Shown: one piece after another, positions 49,114-58,739 of the stretch
How positions within the stretch are numbered: the stretch's first letter is position 1
How the letters are laid out: every line of letters begins with the position of its first letter
Assembly (NCBI RefSeq): GCF_013248905.1
Contig: NZ_JABRVS010000001.1
Span: 2,108,001-2,172,000 of the forward strand
Reading direction: 5' to 3'
DNA length: 64,000 bases
Origin: Shewanella sp. VB17
GTDB taxonomy: Bacteria; Pseudomonadota; Gammaproteobacteria; Enterobacterales; Shewanellaceae
Notes under the pieces: generated by a model
What the model was told of the DNA's origin: nothing
Database searches by the model: none
What the model saw: the letters and a program-made list of their open reading frames with translations, nothing else
Position numbers and translations under genes: made by a program

Positions 49114-50500
49114 CGTAATTATTTATTTCGTGTTTGTGTTGTTATTTTGTTGGTCATCACAAGCTCAGTCATTGGATATTCAGTTAGACGTGACATTAGA
49201 TAAAGCCAAATTGGTACAATTACCTACGACGGCTAAATCTATTTTTATATCTAGCAATATCATTGCTGATTATCAGGCATTGACCAATACAAAAATAATG
49301 GTATTTGGTAAACAAGCTGGCACCACATCTCTCTATGTATTAGATACGGATGAAAATGTGATTTATTCGGCCACGGTGAAGGTGAGTCATAATGTTGATG
49401 AGTTAAATGGATTGATCAAAAATGAATTTCCCGATGCCTTAGTCAGTGCCGAATCTATCGCAGGTAAGTTGTTTTTAAAAGGACAAGTACCGACACCTAG
49501 TATGGCGGAGAAGATCATTCGACTTGCTGAAGGTTATGTCTCGCAACCCATGCAAAAAGGTAAACAAGGGGGAGCAGCTTCAGGCCAGACTAAAGGAGGG
49601 AAAAAGGCCACGACAAGTAGAGCAGGAAAACAAACTTCATCTGGCACAGAACAAAAAAATGAATTGATAAATCAACTCAATATTACCATGTCAACTCAGG
49701 TCAACTTGAGGGTTAGGATCGCAGAAGTATCTCGTAATGTATCGAATAAACTCGGTATCAAATGGGGCTCTCAAGGATTCGGTACCGGTAAGCTTAGGTT
49801 CGTCGATAGTTTGGGCTGGGGCAATGTGGCGGTTATGGTCGATGCATTGTCGACCAACGGCATGATATCGGTATTGGCCGAGCCCAACCTGACAGCGATA
49901 AGTGGCGAAAGAGCATCGTTTCTTGTTGGTGGTGAAGTGCCCATTCCGCTGATTTATGGTGACACGGCTAGCATTCAGTATAAGCCCTTTGGTGTACGAC
50001 TGGATTTTAAGCCTACTGTACTGAGTCCGAACCGGATAAGTTTACAAATAGAACCAGAAGTCAGCACATTATCGCAAAGTACCAATGTGATGATGGGAGA
50101 CTCATCCTTTCCGATATTCACCACACGTAAGGCATCGACCACTATCGAGCTTGCCAGTGGTCAGAGTTTCGCGCTTGGTGGCTTATTACAATCTAATGAC
50201 ATAGAACAGCTGCAAAAGGTGCCTTGGATTGGCGACATTCCAATACTTGGCACTTTATTTCGCTCCAATGAGTTTAAGCGAGAGGAGACTGAGCTAATCA
50301 TTATTGCCACCGTCTATCTGGTTGATCCAACACGTGGAGATTCATTGCCATTGCCCACCGATGGGCTCATTCCCTTAAGTGATGTTGAGCGACTGTTAGC
50401 TTGGCCTCATCAAGGGGAAATGGGGTCATCAGAGTCACAAACTACCCCTAACGATAACCGTCAGCTGCGCCTGCTCGGTGACAATGGATTTTATTACTGA
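49106..50500 (+). CDS. cpaC: Tad secretin RcpA/CpaC
   Basis: Outer-membrane secretin channel of the Tad pilus, 464 residues from GTG at 49106 (ribosome site GGGGATAA). This start gives a signal peptide (IYFVFVLLFCWSSQAQ); a TTG at 49055 would put 17 extra residues before it. Domains: N-terminal BON/secretin region, a low-complexity Gly/Lys linker (about 150-190, GKQGGAASGQTKGGKK), then the secretin core with VGGEVPIPL and LGGLLQSNDIEQLQKVPWIGDIPILGTLF. Part of the compact Tad operon. Confidence 0.93.
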   Translation: MINVIIYFVFVLLFCWSSQAQSLDIQLDVTLDKAKLVQLPTTAKSIFISSNIIADYQALTNTKIMVFGKQAGTTSLYVLDTDENVIYSATVKVSHNVDELNGLIKNEFPDALVSAESIAGKLFLKGQVPTPSMAEKIIRLAEGYVSQPMQKGKQGGAASGQTKGGKKATTSRAGKQTSSGTEQKNELINQLNITMSTQVNLRVRIAEVSRNVSNKLGIKWGSQGFGTGKLRFVDSLGWGNVAVMVDALSTNGMISVLAEPNLTAISGERASFLVGGEVPIPLIYGDTASIQYKPFGVRLDFKPTVLSPNRISLQIEPEVSTLSQSTNVMMGDSSFPIFTTRKASTTIELASGQSFALGGLLQSNDIEQLQKVPWIGDIPILGTLFRSNEFKREETELIIIATVYLVDPTRGDSLPLPTDGLIPLSDVERLLAWPHQGEMGSSESQTTPNDNRQLRLLGDNGFYY

Positions 50501-50508
50501 GGTGACCC

Positions 50509-51135
50509 ATGCGCTTAATTGTTTTATTGCTGCTGAGCTATTCGCTTTTAGCTTGTTCTAGCGAACCCATTAAACGTCAGCCTGAGATTGCTATTCAGTC
50601 TGTCACAGATATATTTTCTTTACAGTTACAGAGTGATGAGCTTGATATTCAAGACAGGGAAGCACTGGAAGGTTTCCTATTAGAACGCGGCGATCCTGCG
50701 ACGCTCAGAGTGCGTATTGAGACATATTCTGCACGTGCAGAGAACGTATTAGCGGCAGTAAAGGCGTTGATGCATCTTAGGTTTATTTATCCCTCACAGC
50801 TTGATATTGAGGTGAAAAAGTCGGTGGATAGCTCGGTTGATTTGATTCTGGTGGTGGAGTCATATCGTCCTTTAGTGCCGCGCTGTGATGCAGGAAAAGA
50901 GCCTAAAACAGTGCTTAATGACTTTAAACGCTCGGCTAATTTTGGTTGTGCGAATGCTAATGCATTGGCACAAATGGTTTCAAATCCACGGGATTTGGTG
51001 GTGGGGCAAACGCTATCAGCAACAGAGGGGCGCAAGGCCATCTCAACATTGGAGTCTTACTATGAACAGCCGAATGTGCCATTGAGTCAGTCATCACCGA
51101 TATCGGGTGCTTTATCTGGGGGCGCTGGTAATTAG
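50509..51135 (+). CDS. cpaD: Tad pilus lipoprotein CpaD
   Basis: 208 residues with lipobox LLACSS near residue 16. The CpaD motif ANFGCANANALAQMVSNPRDLV is clear in the C-terminal half; Cys residues in RCDAG and FGCAN may pair. An outer-membrane accessory of the secretin. Nine bases after the secretin gene. Confidence 0.88.
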   Translation: MRLIVLLLLSYSLLACSSEPIKRQPEIAIQSVTDIFSLQLQSDELDIQDREALEGFLLERGDPATLRVRIETYSARAENVLAAVKALMHLRFIYPSQLDIEVKKSVDSSVDLILVVESYRPLVPRCDAGKEPKTVLNDFKRSANFGCANANALAQMVSNPRDLVVGQTLSATEGRKAISTLESYYEQPNVPLSQSSPISGALSGGAGN

Positions 51136-51183
51136 CATGAATTCACATATTCACTCACTCATGGGTCGAAGGGCATATTTTAG

Positions 51184-52038
51184 ATGACTTCAAATATTTA
51201 CAACATTCAGGACACCGAGTCTCAGGCTGGCTATTCACAATATCGAGTCGCATCGAGTGGGCAGGGGAAACGCATCGTCATTGCCAGTGCCAAGGGCGGC
51301 GCAGGCTGCACCACCATTGCCGCTAACCTAGGGTGGTTGTTATCACATCAGTTTGAGGCGCGAGTTGCCTGTGCTGATTTAGATTTTGTCAGTGGCGATT
51401 TAGACCTCCATTTTAACATTACTGCCAGTAATCGGCTCACCGAAATGTTGGAATACCCTGAGCGTCTTGAGCCGATAGTGTTTGAGCGTAGCGGAGTGAA
51501 GGCAGCGGATAAATTGCATGTTTTTACCGGCTACAGTCAGCAGCTAGCCCAAGAGTTTTGGCCCGATTCAGTGTCTTTTGAAGCAACATCATTATTTTGT
51601 CAGCAACAGACTGATTACCTGATTTGGGATCTGCCTTCTTTTTGTTTACGTGACAGCGTGGGGTTTGAGGCCATGCGCAGTGCTGATATTCGTCTTGTTG
51701 TGGTAGAGCCCACATTGGCATCCATCCGCCATACCAATCAATTACTGACGCAGTTGCAGACGGATCATGATCAGCAGACGATTTTGATCCTTAACCACAC
51801 AAAACCTGAGAAAGTGTCGTTGATTTCGTTAACCGATGTTAATCATGCATTGGGTAAGGCCGTGGATTTTGTGATGCCATTTAGCCCTGAAAAAATGCTA
51901 TCCAGCGCAACATTAGGTTGTCAGGTTACTGATGATAAAGGGCGACTTGGCAAGGTATTTAAACAACTTGCAGCCAAGATTGCAGGACAGCCCGTAGACC
52001 GGGGTCGTGGCCTACAGCATTGGTTTAGGAGACGCTAA
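51184..52038 (+). CDS. cpaE: Tad pilus localisation ATPase TadZ/CpaE
   Basis: 284-residue ParA/MinD-type protein that positions the Tad machine at a pole. Walker A-like IASAKGGAGCTTIAANLG near 33-48 (deviant, with Cys in KGGAGCTT), ADLDFVSGDLDLHF, and IWDLPS. Unlike larger CpaE proteins it lacks an N-terminal receiver-like domain. Last base overlaps the next start. Confidence 0.88.
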   Translation: MTSNIYNIQDTESQAGYSQYRVASSGQGKRIVIASAKGGAGCTTIAANLGWLLSHQFEARVACADLDFVSGDLDLHFNITASNRLTEMLEYPERLEPIVFERSGVKAADKLHVFTGYSQQLAQEFWPDSVSFEATSLFCQQQTDYLIWDLPSFCLRDSVGFEAMRSADIRLVVVEPTLASIRHTNQLLTQLQTDHDQQTILILNHTKPEKVSLISLTDVNHALGKAVDFVMPFSPEKMLSSATLGCQVTDDKGRLGKVFKQLAAKIAGQPVDRGRGLQHWFRRR

Positions 52039-53384
52039 TGTTTGGACGGAAAACACTGACTCAGCAGAGCCTGACATCTCACGTCAATACAGTACGGGGA
52101 AATAGTTCAGTAAAGGATTCAGAGCGACAACAGAGTCGATTCGAGCTTATTCACACAGAGGTGATGCTGACGATCGAGCCTGCGGTGGTGGTGCAATTAT
52201 CCCGGGAAGAACTCGAGACCCGCACTTTTGAGGCCGTGGGGGACATTGCGCTGCGCCATCAACTGCCTATGGGAGGACAAGAACAAAAACAAATGATGCT
52301 TCGTTTGGTGGATGAGATGCTAGGGCTGGGGCCATTACAAGTATTGATCGATGATCCTAATATCACCGATATCATGGTCAATGGTCATAAAGAAGTGTTT
52401 ATTGAACATAACGGTAAGCTCAAATCTGCCCAGATAAGCTTTCGTGATGAGGAGCATGTACTTAACTTAGCACGCCGTATTGTGAGTCGGATAGGACGAA
52501 GGATTGATGAAACCAATCCGATGGTTGATGCTCGCTTACCCGATGGGAGTCGGGTCAATGTGCTTATTCCGCCGCTTGCGCTGGATGGCACCTGTATTTC
52601 AATTCGTAAGTTTAGCCATAATAAACGGAGCTTAAGCCAGTTAGCTGAACTGGGTGCTATGTCAAGTGACATGGTTACCTTGCTTGATATCATTGCACGT
52701 TGTCGAGTCAATGTATTGATATCTGGTGGCACAGGTGCAGGTAAGACCACATTATTAAATGCCATGTCATTTGGTTTCTCACCCGATGAGCGGATCATTA
52801 CCATCGAAGATGCGGCTGAATTGAAATTGGCACAACCTCATGTGATACGCATTGAAACGCGTCCCGCGAATACGGAAGGTTTGGAAGCTGTCGATCAGCG
52901 CCATTTACTAAAGAATGCTCTTCGTATGCGACCTGATCGTATTATTCTTGGTGAGGTTCGTGGTGCAGAGGCACTGGATATGATGCAAGCGATGAATACA
53001 GGCCATGATGGCTCCATGTGTACGTTGCATGCGAATTCACCGCCAGATGCGTTGATAAGATTAGAAAATATGTTATTGATGGCTGAAGTTCACTTACCTG
53101 CCACCGCATTACGCCGTCAGATCGCGGGCACTATCGACATTATTGTGCAGATAGAGCGGATGCGAGATGGTTTACGTCGAGTGACGCATATTACTGAAGT
53201 GGTTGGATTGGAAGGGGAGCAGTATCTTACTCGTGATCTCTTTAGTTTTGATTATCAAATGCAGTCTAGTCAGGGGAATGTGGTTGGGCAGTTTGTGTCC
53301 GGTAACATAGTTCCTCACTTTATCGAAAAAGCGAGATATTATCAGTTAGATACCCGTCTAAAACAAGTGATGGGAGTGAATTGA
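52038..53384 (+). CDS. tadA: Tad pilus assembly ATPase TadA/CpaF
   Basis: 448-residue type II/IV secretion hexameric ATPase that powers Flp pilus extension. Walker A SGGTGAGKTT near 229-238; Asp box IITIEDAAELKL; Walker B IILGEVRGAEALDM; His box HDGSMCTLHANSPPDAL. Unrelated to the tRNA deaminase gene of the same name at 13.5 kb. Overlaps TadB by four bases. Confidence 0.96.
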   Translation: MFGRKTLTQQSLTSHVNTVRGNSSVKDSERQQSRFELIHTEVMLTIEPAVVVQLSREELETRTFEAVGDIALRHQLPMGGQEQKQMMLRLVDEMLGLGPLQVLIDDPNITDIMVNGHKEVFIEHNGKLKSAQISFRDEEHVLNLARRIVSRIGRRIDETNPMVDARLPDGSRVNVLIPPLALDGTCISIRKFSHNKRSLSQLAELGAMSSDMVTLLDIIARCRVNVLISGGTGAGKTTLLNAMSFGFSPDERIITIEDAAELKLAQPHVIRIETRPANTEGLEAVDQRHLLKNALRMRPDRIILGEVRGAEALDMMQAMNTGHDGSMCTLHANSPPDALIRLENMLLMAEVHLPATALRRQIAGTIDIIVQIERMRDGLRRVTHITEVVGLEGEQYLTRDLFSFDYQMQSSQGNVVGQFVSGNIVPHFIEKARYYQLDTRLKQVMGVN

Positions 53385-54313
53385 TGCTGGCTCTACTTGT
53401 CATGCTTCTGGGAGGGAGTCTCATTGTGAGTGTGATGTCATGCTGGCATTACTATGGTCAATATCGCTTGAAGTGCGCTCGTTTGTTAATCGTGTCTGTG
53501 GCGAAGACTCGAGATAAATCAGTGTCTAAATCTCTCTTTGGCTTGGAGCAAGAGACCAGTCCTTGGCTACGCTGGCTAAAAAGGCTAGAGTCCCGCATTG
53601 ATAATTTGTTTGGGGTTAAGGGGAAAGTATTTTTGTACGTAGGGCTCATTGTCGCAGGTGTTAGCAGTTGGCTAATGAGCGGTTTTTTACCCTATTATGT
53701 TCGCTTTATACTGGTATTGATTGTTCCTGCTGTTGCTTTTTTAGGTTTTTTTTGGTTTATGCGCACGGCACAACTGAAACAATTTGATCACGCTTTTCCT
53801 CAGGTATTAGGCCAATTGTCTCGTGCTGTTGCTGCGGGGATTTCTGTACCTCAAGCGATTGCTCAGGTGTCAGAATATCAACAGGGTTTTCTCTGCCGAG
53901 AGTTTGAGTTGATCAGTGACAGCTTGACCATTGGCATCAGCCTTAAACAAGCTTTGCAGCAGGCTTCTCATCGTTTGCCTTATGCCAGTTTTCATTTTTT
54001 TACCGTCGCATTGATTTTAAACCAAGAGAACGGTGGTCAATTACGCGAAGTGCTCTACAGACTGGGGCGAACCTTACACGATAACAGTGCCATTAAGATG
54101 AAGATAAAGAGTCTGACCGCTGAGCCTAGAATAACGGCATTGATTTTAGCCAGTTTGCCATTGGTATTAATTGGGATCATGTGTTTTAAGAATCCAAGCT
54201 CTTTCGCTATTTTAATTGATACGCCAGTGGGTCAGTATGTGTTGCTCTATGTGTTGTCTAGCATAGTCTTAGGCCTAAGTATTATTAATGTGCTGACGAA
54301 GGTGAGGCCATGA
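53381..54313 (+). CDS. tadB: Tad pilus membrane platform protein TadB
   Basis: 310-residue inner-membrane platform protein with a type II secretion F-like domain (helical cytosolic segment with FPQVLGQLSRAVAAGISVPQAI) between N-terminal and C-terminal membrane helices. Overlaps TadA and TadC by four bases each. Confidence 0.93.
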   Translation: MMLALLVMLLGGSLIVSVMSCWHYYGQYRLKCARLLIVSVAKTRDKSVSKSLFGLEQETSPWLRWLKRLESRIDNLFGVKGKVFLYVGLIVAGVSSWLMSGFLPYYVRFILVLIVPAVAFLGFFWFMRTAQLKQFDHAFPQVLGQLSRAVAAGISVPQAIAQVSEYQQGFLCREFELISDSLTIGISLKQALQQASHRLPYASFHFFTVALILNQENGGQLREVLYRLGRTLHDNSAIKMKIKSLTAEPRITALILASLPLVLIGIMCFKNPSSFAILIDTPVGQYVLLYVLSSIVLGLSIINVLTKVRP

Positions 54314-55179
54314 TGACATTATCCTTGTGGGTGTCGTTTCTGTTATTGCTGTCTGGGGGAATATTAGCCTTGGTTTGCAATGTTAAGGCGAGTCAGAGAG
54401 ATAGAGTTGTCATACGCTTGCAGGCAGTGAATAGAGGCACCATTGCTTTTGCCTCACCGCTCACTTCGATTCAGTCTCATCTCAGAGTGAGCAATGATAT
54501 TAAGGCGTTGTTACTCAAAGCGGGGTTTTATTCAGATCGGGCAGCCAGTGTTTTTGTGATGGCTAAATGGCTAATGACGATAAGTTGTTTTATTGGCTGG
54601 ATGAGTTATTCGGGATTTAGCTTCGATAGCATCATCATCGCCAAAGGAGTGATGTTTGCTGTTATCGGCGGAATGTCGGTGGAACATTGGCTCAAGTTTA
54701 GGGCCAGACTCGTCTCTTCACGTATCGCCGCTGCCACACCAGATGCGCTTGATCTAATGGTGATATGCATTGAATCAGGTTTGACCTTAGAAGCTGTGTT
54801 TGGCCGAGTAGGACAAGAGATGGGGAGTTTTTCTCCTGAGCTGGCCAGAGAATGGTTGATCACCGAAGCTGAGTTACGTCTGCTTGATTCTCGTGCCCAA
54901 GCGTTGAAAAACTTAGCAAGACGGACAGGTATCATAGAGGTCGAAAATATGGTTATTGCCTTGTCTCAGGCAGAAAAGTACGGCAGTTCTATGGCGAAAA
55001 GTATGCGCCTTATCGCATCCGACAGCCGCCAGCATCAATTTTTGTCGTTGGAAGAAAAGGTCGGCAAGATCCCCGCAAAAATGTCCATGCCACTGGTTGT
55101 GTTAGTGATGATCCCTGTGGTAGTACTGATTGTTGCCCCTACAATCATTGCCCTTATGACGTCGATAGGTGAATTATGA
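54310..55179 (+). CDS. tadC: Tad pilus membrane platform protein TadC
   Basis: 289-residue second platform protein with the T2SF domain ATPDALDLMVICIESGLTLEAVFGRVGQEM and membrane helices at both ends. Overlaps TadB and TadD by four bases, a sign of tight translational coupling. Confidence 0.93.
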   Translation: MMTLSLWVSFLLLLSGGILALVCNVKASQRDRVVIRLQAVNRGTIAFASPLTSIQSHLRVSNDIKALLLKAGFYSDRAASVFVMAKWLMTISCFIGWMSYSGFSFDSIIIAKGVMFAVIGGMSVEHWLKFRARLVSSRIAAATPDALDLMVICIESGLTLEAVFGRVGQEMGSFSPELAREWLITEAELRLLDSRAQALKNLARRTGIIEVENMVIALSQAEKYGSSMAKSMRLIASDSRQHQFLSLEEKVGKIPAKMSMPLVVLVMIPVVVLIVAPTIIALMTSIGEL

Positions 55180-55913
55180 AACCGTTAATATCGTTACTTT
55201 TGATTCTTCTTATTGGCTGCAGTGCTTCCCCCATATCAGTCAGTGTTAATGATAGGCATTTGGCTGAGGTGGCGATGGTTAATGGTCGCCCACAGAGTGC
55301 TGTGGCTATCTATCAATCTTTGCTCCAAAGTGCACCGCAAGATGTAGAGCTGCTTTATTTGTTAGGCAGCGCCTATAACTTGAGTGGAGAGTATGAAATG
55401 GCATTGCATCATTTAACAGATGCCAGTCGTATTAACCATGAGGCTGGCTACGCCAGTCGAGGAGAAATTTTACGAGAAATCGGTCGTGCTAGACTCGCTT
55501 CTGGCGATATACCTGAGGCAATGAAGGCATTAAAGCAAGCCAGTTCATTATTACCTGATGATGCCATTACTTACAATACACTTGGTGTGTGTTATGCCTT
55601 GAACCAAACATACCAACAGGCTCGTGAGGCTTTTAATGCTGCGCTTGTTATCGAACCTAGTAGTCTTGAATATCGCAATAATTTAGCGCTGGCTTGGATA
55701 CTTGATGATAAACCACAACAAGGTATCAATGTTATTTACCCCAGTTACCTACGGGGTAAGAGCACGGCTAAATTACGCCAAAACCTTGCACTGGCTTTTG
55801 CGATGAAAGGGGATATGGAGGCAGCCAAAACGATTGCCAAACAAGATTTAACGAAGGCGGAGTTGGCGCGCAATTTAGATTTTTACGGTCAGTGGCAGGT
55901 GAGGGCGCTGTGA
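55176..55913 (+). CDS. tadD: Tad TPR lipoprotein TadD
   Basis: 245-residue lipoprotein (lipobox LIGCSA near residue 15) with TPR helices (AVAIYQSLLQSAPQDVELLYLLGSAY, ALKQASSLLPDDAITYNTLGVCYAL). Pilotin-like scaffold of the Tad secretin in other species. Overlaps TadE by four bases (GTGA). Confidence 0.9.
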   Translation: MKPLISLLLILLIGCSASPISVSVNDRHLAEVAMVNGRPQSAVAIYQSLLQSAPQDVELLYLLGSAYNLSGEYEMALHHLTDASRINHEAGYASRGEILREIGRARLASGDIPEAMKALKQASSLLPDDAITYNTLGVCYALNQTYQQAREAFNAALVIEPSSLEYRNNLALAWILDDKPQQGINVIYPSYLRGKSTAKLRQNLALAFAMKGDMEAAKTIAKQDLTKAELARNLDFYGQWQVRAL

Positions 55914-56350
55914 AATCGAAACAAGCGGGCAGTCAAACCCTAGAATTTGCGTTGACCTTTATTCCTTTTTTCGTGCTGTTATTGTTGGTGGTTGAGCTGT
56001 GCCGATTTATGTTAACGGCAAATTTACTGGATGCGGCATTATCAACAGCGGCGAGGCAAGTGGTTAGGGTTGATGATAAGCAAGATATTTTGCAATTGTT
56101 GAGGCAAGAGATCGATGAGCAGAATTGGCCACTGTTTGACAATGGCAGAATGGAACTTGAAGGTCGCTATTATGTTGATTTTAACGCCTTAGTATTAAAT
56201 CATTTTACGTCAGACTATCAGGGGCAAATGTACGGAGAGTATCAGCTTACTTATGCTTATCAGATGTTGTCCATAGAAGGTTTTGGCAATAATAGTAGTG
56301 CTATCAAGCAGTTTGAGAGGACAGTGTTGGTGGCCCATGAGAGACGTTAA
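55910..56350 (+). CDS. tadE: Pseudopilin TadE
   Basis: About 146 residues from GTG at 55910 (GAGGG upstream). Short basic leader then QTLEFALTFIPFFVLLLLVVELCRFML, the prepilin-like helix of TadE. A minor pseudopilin of the Tad pilus. The GTG overlaps the tadD stop. Confidence 0.88.
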   Translation: MKSKQAGSQTLEFALTFIPFFVLLLLVVELCRFMLTANLLDAALSTAARQVVRVDDKQDILQLLRQEIDEQNWPLFDNGRMELEGRYYVDFNALVLNHFTSDYQGQMYGEYQLTYAYQMLSIEGFGNNSSAIKQFERTVLVAHERR

Positions 56351-56354
56351 TGTG

Positions 56355-56933
56355 ATGGGACAGTACCAGCAAGGCCTCAGTATTATCGCCTTACCTATTA
56401 TTGTTCTCGTCATGGTCGCTTTGGGTTTATTGGTGTTTAAAATTAACCATGCATTACTCATTAAAGCCAAGTTAGATCGTTTGTCTTATTCGCTTGCGAC
56501 AGTGATAAGTGTTGAAGCATTAGCGCTCCCTCTGGTCACAGAAAAGCAGGTCGTTACCCAAGTTTTAGCAGATGATTTACTTTCTTTAGTTAAGCGGCAC
56601 TTAGCACTCAGGATTAAAGATAGAAATACCGAGATTGGTATTGAATTAGAGCAGCTCAAATTTATAGGCGACAAAAATCGTCAACAATGGCATGGATTTC
56701 AGTCAGGAGCTGAATGTCAGGCAAAGACGGGGTTGTCACTGCTTAGCGACTTGTCTCCTTTAGGAACTGTGGAAGGATTTAATGTAGATCGGCGTGCGGA
56801 TTTATTTCAAGTAACCCTTTGTTTAGTTGGTGTTAAGTCGGTCGGTAGTGCGCTGGGGACGATGGAGCTGAGAGATTTTTTCGATGACTATTATAAGAGT
56901 TCTTCACTTTTGAATGGCAGGTATTATGACTAA
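56355..56933 (+). CDS. tadF: Pseudopilin TadF
   Basis: About 192 residues. ATG at 56355 gives MGQYQQGLSIIALPIIVLVMVALGLLVF, a TadE/F-type leader and helix; an in-frame ATG at 56337 overlaps tadE and lacks a ribosome site. Several Cys in the C-terminal part (AECQAKTG, VTLCLVG). Minor pseudopilin by position and topology. Confidence 0.78.
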   Translation: MGQYQQGLSIIALPIIVLVMVALGLLVFKINHALLIKAKLDRLSYSLATVISVEALALPLVTEKQVVTQVLADDLLSLVKRHLALRIKDRNTEIGIELEQLKFIGDKNRQQWHGFQSGAECQAKTGLSLLSDLSPLGTVEGFNVDRRADLFQVTLCLVGVKSVGSALGTMELRDFFDDYYKSSSLLNGRYYD

Positions 56934-58137
56934 ATACCTCAACCGTCAGCGAGGGGACATCTCCTTGATGTTTGTGATCTGTTTGCCTTTTATGTTAAGC
57001 ATCATCGCAGTTAGCATCTTATTGGCGATGTACTTGCTCACCGTGACGAGAGCAGGGCAGGCGGCTGATGCAGCATCGCTTGCATGCGGGTATGCACAGC
57101 GTGCTGATCAGGATTTAACGGTGGATTTTTTGAATTATTATCGCCCTGGATTTGTGGCTCATGATGGTGAAGTGCTGGTATCGATTGATGCAAAAAAGCG
57201 TTGTAGTATTTCGGCGAGTTACCGCTTCAATCCTGTGATGATGGCATTTCTTCCTGAATCTGTCAGTAGCGATGTGGCTCTTTCTTCTGCTAGCCATTCA
57301 ATCTCACATCTCGTGGTTAATTCAAGAATTTTACCCATCGATCTTGCTTTGGTTTTAGATATCTCTGGCTCTATGTCCGGCCAGTTACCTCAATTGAAAC
57401 GTATCATTACTAGTGCCATAGAAGATATTCATCAGCAAGATACGGATGAAACAGGTGCTGTGAGATTTTCATTGGTACCTTTTCAGAGTGGCGTTGGGGT
57501 GATTAATGCCCCCTGGATGCCAGAGTCAGCAGGGAAGATCACGTGTGTTGATGGCTTAAGTTATGGTCAACATTCGGTTGATTATGCTGCAACAGTAGAT
57601 GATCTTGGCAAGTCTGCGGCCAGTTTGGAGATTAAAACGGTATCGCCCAGTGAATGGTTGGATGCCTGCAGTTCGGATGTGACTATTTTGCCGTTGACGG
57701 ACGATCTTAAAAGAGTCACCAAAAGCGTTAATGCCTTGACCACCGATGGATCAACGTCTTCTTATCAAGGTTTGATATGGGGAGTGAGAACCTTGTTACC
57801 CCAATGGCAGGAAGAATGGCAGATCAACCCGGTTGAATCTACTGATTTAGTACAGCGGTTAATTTTGTTTACCGATGGTGCAGATCAAGGTACCTATTTG
57901 GATGATTTAATTGAACAAGGATTGTGTCGGGTTATTCAAAGCCAATTCAATATAGAGATGAGCTTTATTGGTTTTGATGTTGATGAGCGTCGTCTACAGC
58001 AGTTTAGAGAATGTGCCGGTGAGATGGGTAAGGTGTATGACGCGAAAAATACGCAAGAATTAGCCGTTTTTTTTCAGGAGGCTTTGCAGACGGAAACCAA
58101 AGCTAGCTTAGTGCTACGGGAAGAGAGTGACAATTGA
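56926..58137 (+). CDS. tadG: TadG-type protein with von Willebrand factor A domain
   Basis: 403 residues from ATG at 56926, overlapping the tadF end. An N-terminal Tad-like helix (GDISLMFVICLPFMLSIIAVS) anchors a periplasmic part with a VWA domain; the MIDAS DISGS motif lies near residue 145 (ALVLDISGSMSG) and TDGAD supplies another metal ligand. TadG-type VWA proteins are typical last genes of Tad loci. A gap of 107 bases separates it from the thioredoxin-type gene. Confidence 0.87.
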   Translation: MTKYLNRQRGDISLMFVICLPFMLSIIAVSILLAMYLLTVTRAGQAADAASLACGYAQRADQDLTVDFLNYYRPGFVAHDGEVLVSIDAKKRCSISASYRFNPVMMAFLPESVSSDVALSSASHSISHLVVNSRILPIDLALVLDISGSMSGQLPQLKRIITSAIEDIHQQDTDETGAVRFSLVPFQSGVGVINAPWMPESAGKITCVDGLSYGQHSVDYAATVDDLGKSAASLEIKTVSPSEWLDACSSDVTILPLTDDLKRVTKSVNALTTDGSTSSYQGLIWGVRTLLPQWQEEWQINPVESTDLVQRLILFTDGADQGTYLDDLIEQGLCRVIQSQFNIEMSFIGFDVDERRLQQFRECAGEMGKVYDAKNTQELAVFFQEALQTETKASLVLREESDN

Positions 58138-58244
58138 GGAAATGGTGATCAGGTAAATGTCAGTCATCACTCAGGGGTACGTGGGTCGTGATGTTTTATT
58201 ATTTTATAGTTGAATACAAATCATTTGTTTTATTAGAGGTGTTT

Positions 58245-58739
58245 ATGTTTAAGAAATATATGTTCATCGTGTCTTTGCTGTTTGTTGGGCAAATGTTTTC
58301 GACACCGGCGTTGGGTTATCAGCAAGGAGAATTGCTGTCATCTAAGGCTCTGCAGAAGCTGGATCTTAACCCAAATGAGTTAACCATTATCGATTTCTTT
58401 GCTCAGTGGTGTGTGTCATGCCGTGTCGAGCTACCTGAGGTCGAGATATTATCTCGTCAGTTAATCGGTCGGGGAGTCAATATTGTTGGTGTGGATGTTG
58501 ATGAGGATGTCGATGTTGGTTTGGCATTTCAGCAGGAGTTGGGACTCACTTTTCGTGTGGTAGCCGATCCGGATCAGGAATTGGTCACGGACTTTGAACC
58601 TACAGGAATGCCAGCCTTGTATTACGTCTATCAAGGCAAGGTACTTAAGGTGAGATACGGTGCCATCGATCACATCAGACAGGTGATGATTACTGACATA
58701 AAGTCTTTGGATCTTTCGGGAACAAAGGATGACAAATGA
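58245..58739 (+). CDS. Exported thioredoxin-fold protein (TlpA-like)
   Basis: 164 residues from ATG at 58245 (AGAGGTG upstream), with a signal peptide (FIVSLLFVGQMFSTPALG). Thioredoxin active site FFAQWCVSCRVELPEVE with CVSC at about residues 56-59, and the cis-Pro segment PTGMPALYYVY. A periplasmic thiol-disulfide enzyme; reducing activity is likely by resemblance to TlpA/ResA. Its last four bases overlap the DUF4266-type gene, which suggests they work together. First gene of the flavin/thiol cassette. Confidence 0.88.
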   Translation: MFKKYMFIVSLLFVGQMFSTPALGYQQGELLSSKALQKLDLNPNELTIIDFFAQWCVSCRVELPEVEILSRQLIGRGVNIVGVDVDEDVDVGLAFQQELGLTFRVVADPDQELVTDFEPTGMPALYYVYQGKVLKVRYGAIDHIRQVMITDIKSLDLSGTKDDK

